Virus record (IMG/VR): IMGVR_UViG_3300042295_001845
Span: 1 to 53,830 of that record
Strand: one strand, 5' to 3'
Length of the DNA: 53,830 nucleotides
Origin: a virus
Part shown: positions 53,708 to 53,830 of the stretch, piece after piece
Layout: each line of letters begins with the position of its first letter
Numbering within the stretch: the stretch's first letter is position 1
Notes under the pieces: model-generated
Seen by the model: the letters and a program-made list of their open reading frames with translations, nothing else
What the model was told of the DNA's origin: nothing
Database searches by the model: none
Program-made: the position numbers and the translations under genes

Positions 53708-53830
53708 TTAATCAAAGAAGAAATGTAAAAATTGCGTGACTCCTTTTTCGGTGACTACTAATGCACTTTGGCGAGGGCGAGATTTATATCCAGAATTATC
53801 TGCATAACGGCATCCTCCAACTAATGTAGA
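53708..53830 (-). CDS. C-terminal end of an unknown protein, cut by the window edge
   Basis: Open minus frame from 53830 to the TAA at 53708, ending ...V-V-T-E-K-G-V-T-Q-F-L-H-F-F-F-D. Only 40 residues are visible; no call possible. The stop is 1 nt upstream of the next ATG. Confidence 0.5.
   Translation of the reverse strand, partial: STLVGGCRYADNSGYKSRPRQSALVVTEKGVTQFLHFFFD

Overview
The window looks like part of the genome of a large, lytic, T4-like myovirus (tailed phage) with an AT-rich genome. The evidence is a set of recognisable T4-type genes: clamp-loader large subunit (gp44-like), the 5'-3' exonuclease rnh, tail tube gp19-like, head-completion nuclease gp4-like, PhoH, flavin-dependent thymidylate synthase ThyX, and long fibre/adhesin genes. 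T4-late-like TATAAATA boxes support this. A phage-encoded signal-peptide beta-barrel protein ending in Phe suggests a Gram-negative host. I see no integrase, transposase or CRISPR array. The host genus cannot be read from the sequence.

Layout: 1-4.2 kb, minus-strand virion/fibre genes. 4.3-9.6 kb, replication genes (clamp loader, rnh) followed by zinc-ribbon and unknown genes and the tail tube. 9.6-33.5 kb, an accessory block almost wholly on the minus strand in which small genes alternate with 23 ordinary-looking tRNAs, nine structurally aberrant tRNA-like loci, a one-piece tmRNA, TilS (tRNA-Ile lysidine synthase), an IF-1 homologue, ThyX, a CoaB-like protein, a macrodomain protein, a phosphatase and three homing-type endonucleases. 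33.5-44.7 kb, plus-strand structural genes, a glycosyltransferase, an FkbM methyltransferase, a gp4-like nuclease and PhoH. 44.7-53.8 kb, two von Willebrand A (vWA) proteins, an NTPase, a metallophosphoesterase, a SLOG-type protein, two 2H phosphoesterases, a lysozyme, a 2OG-Fe oxygenase and unknowns.

Common theme: the phage carries its own translation kit (near-complete tRNA set, TilS, IF-1, tmRNA). The sequence also shows a repeated promoter layout: sigma70-like TTGACA/TAnnnT promoters whose -10 box ends 5-9 nt before the ATG (rnh, clamp loader, tilS, HNH, both vWA genes, metallophosphoesterase and others). Late-type ATAAATA boxes sit 5-9 nt before the ATG of virion genes. Most of these genes should therefore be made as leaderless mRNAs, and Shine-Dalgarno sequences are scarce. 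Whether the phage IF-1 supports leaderless initiation is inference.

A second theme is capsid delivery. Several proteins begin with a T4-like capsid-targeting motif (M-x-x-F-x-[DE]-[LF]-[FY]...L-x-x-E), including a lysozyme and a 2H phosphoesterase, so they may be packaged and injected. The most unusual single locus is a circularly permuted tRNA-like gene at 17789-17865, with its own promoter and flanking complementary helices.
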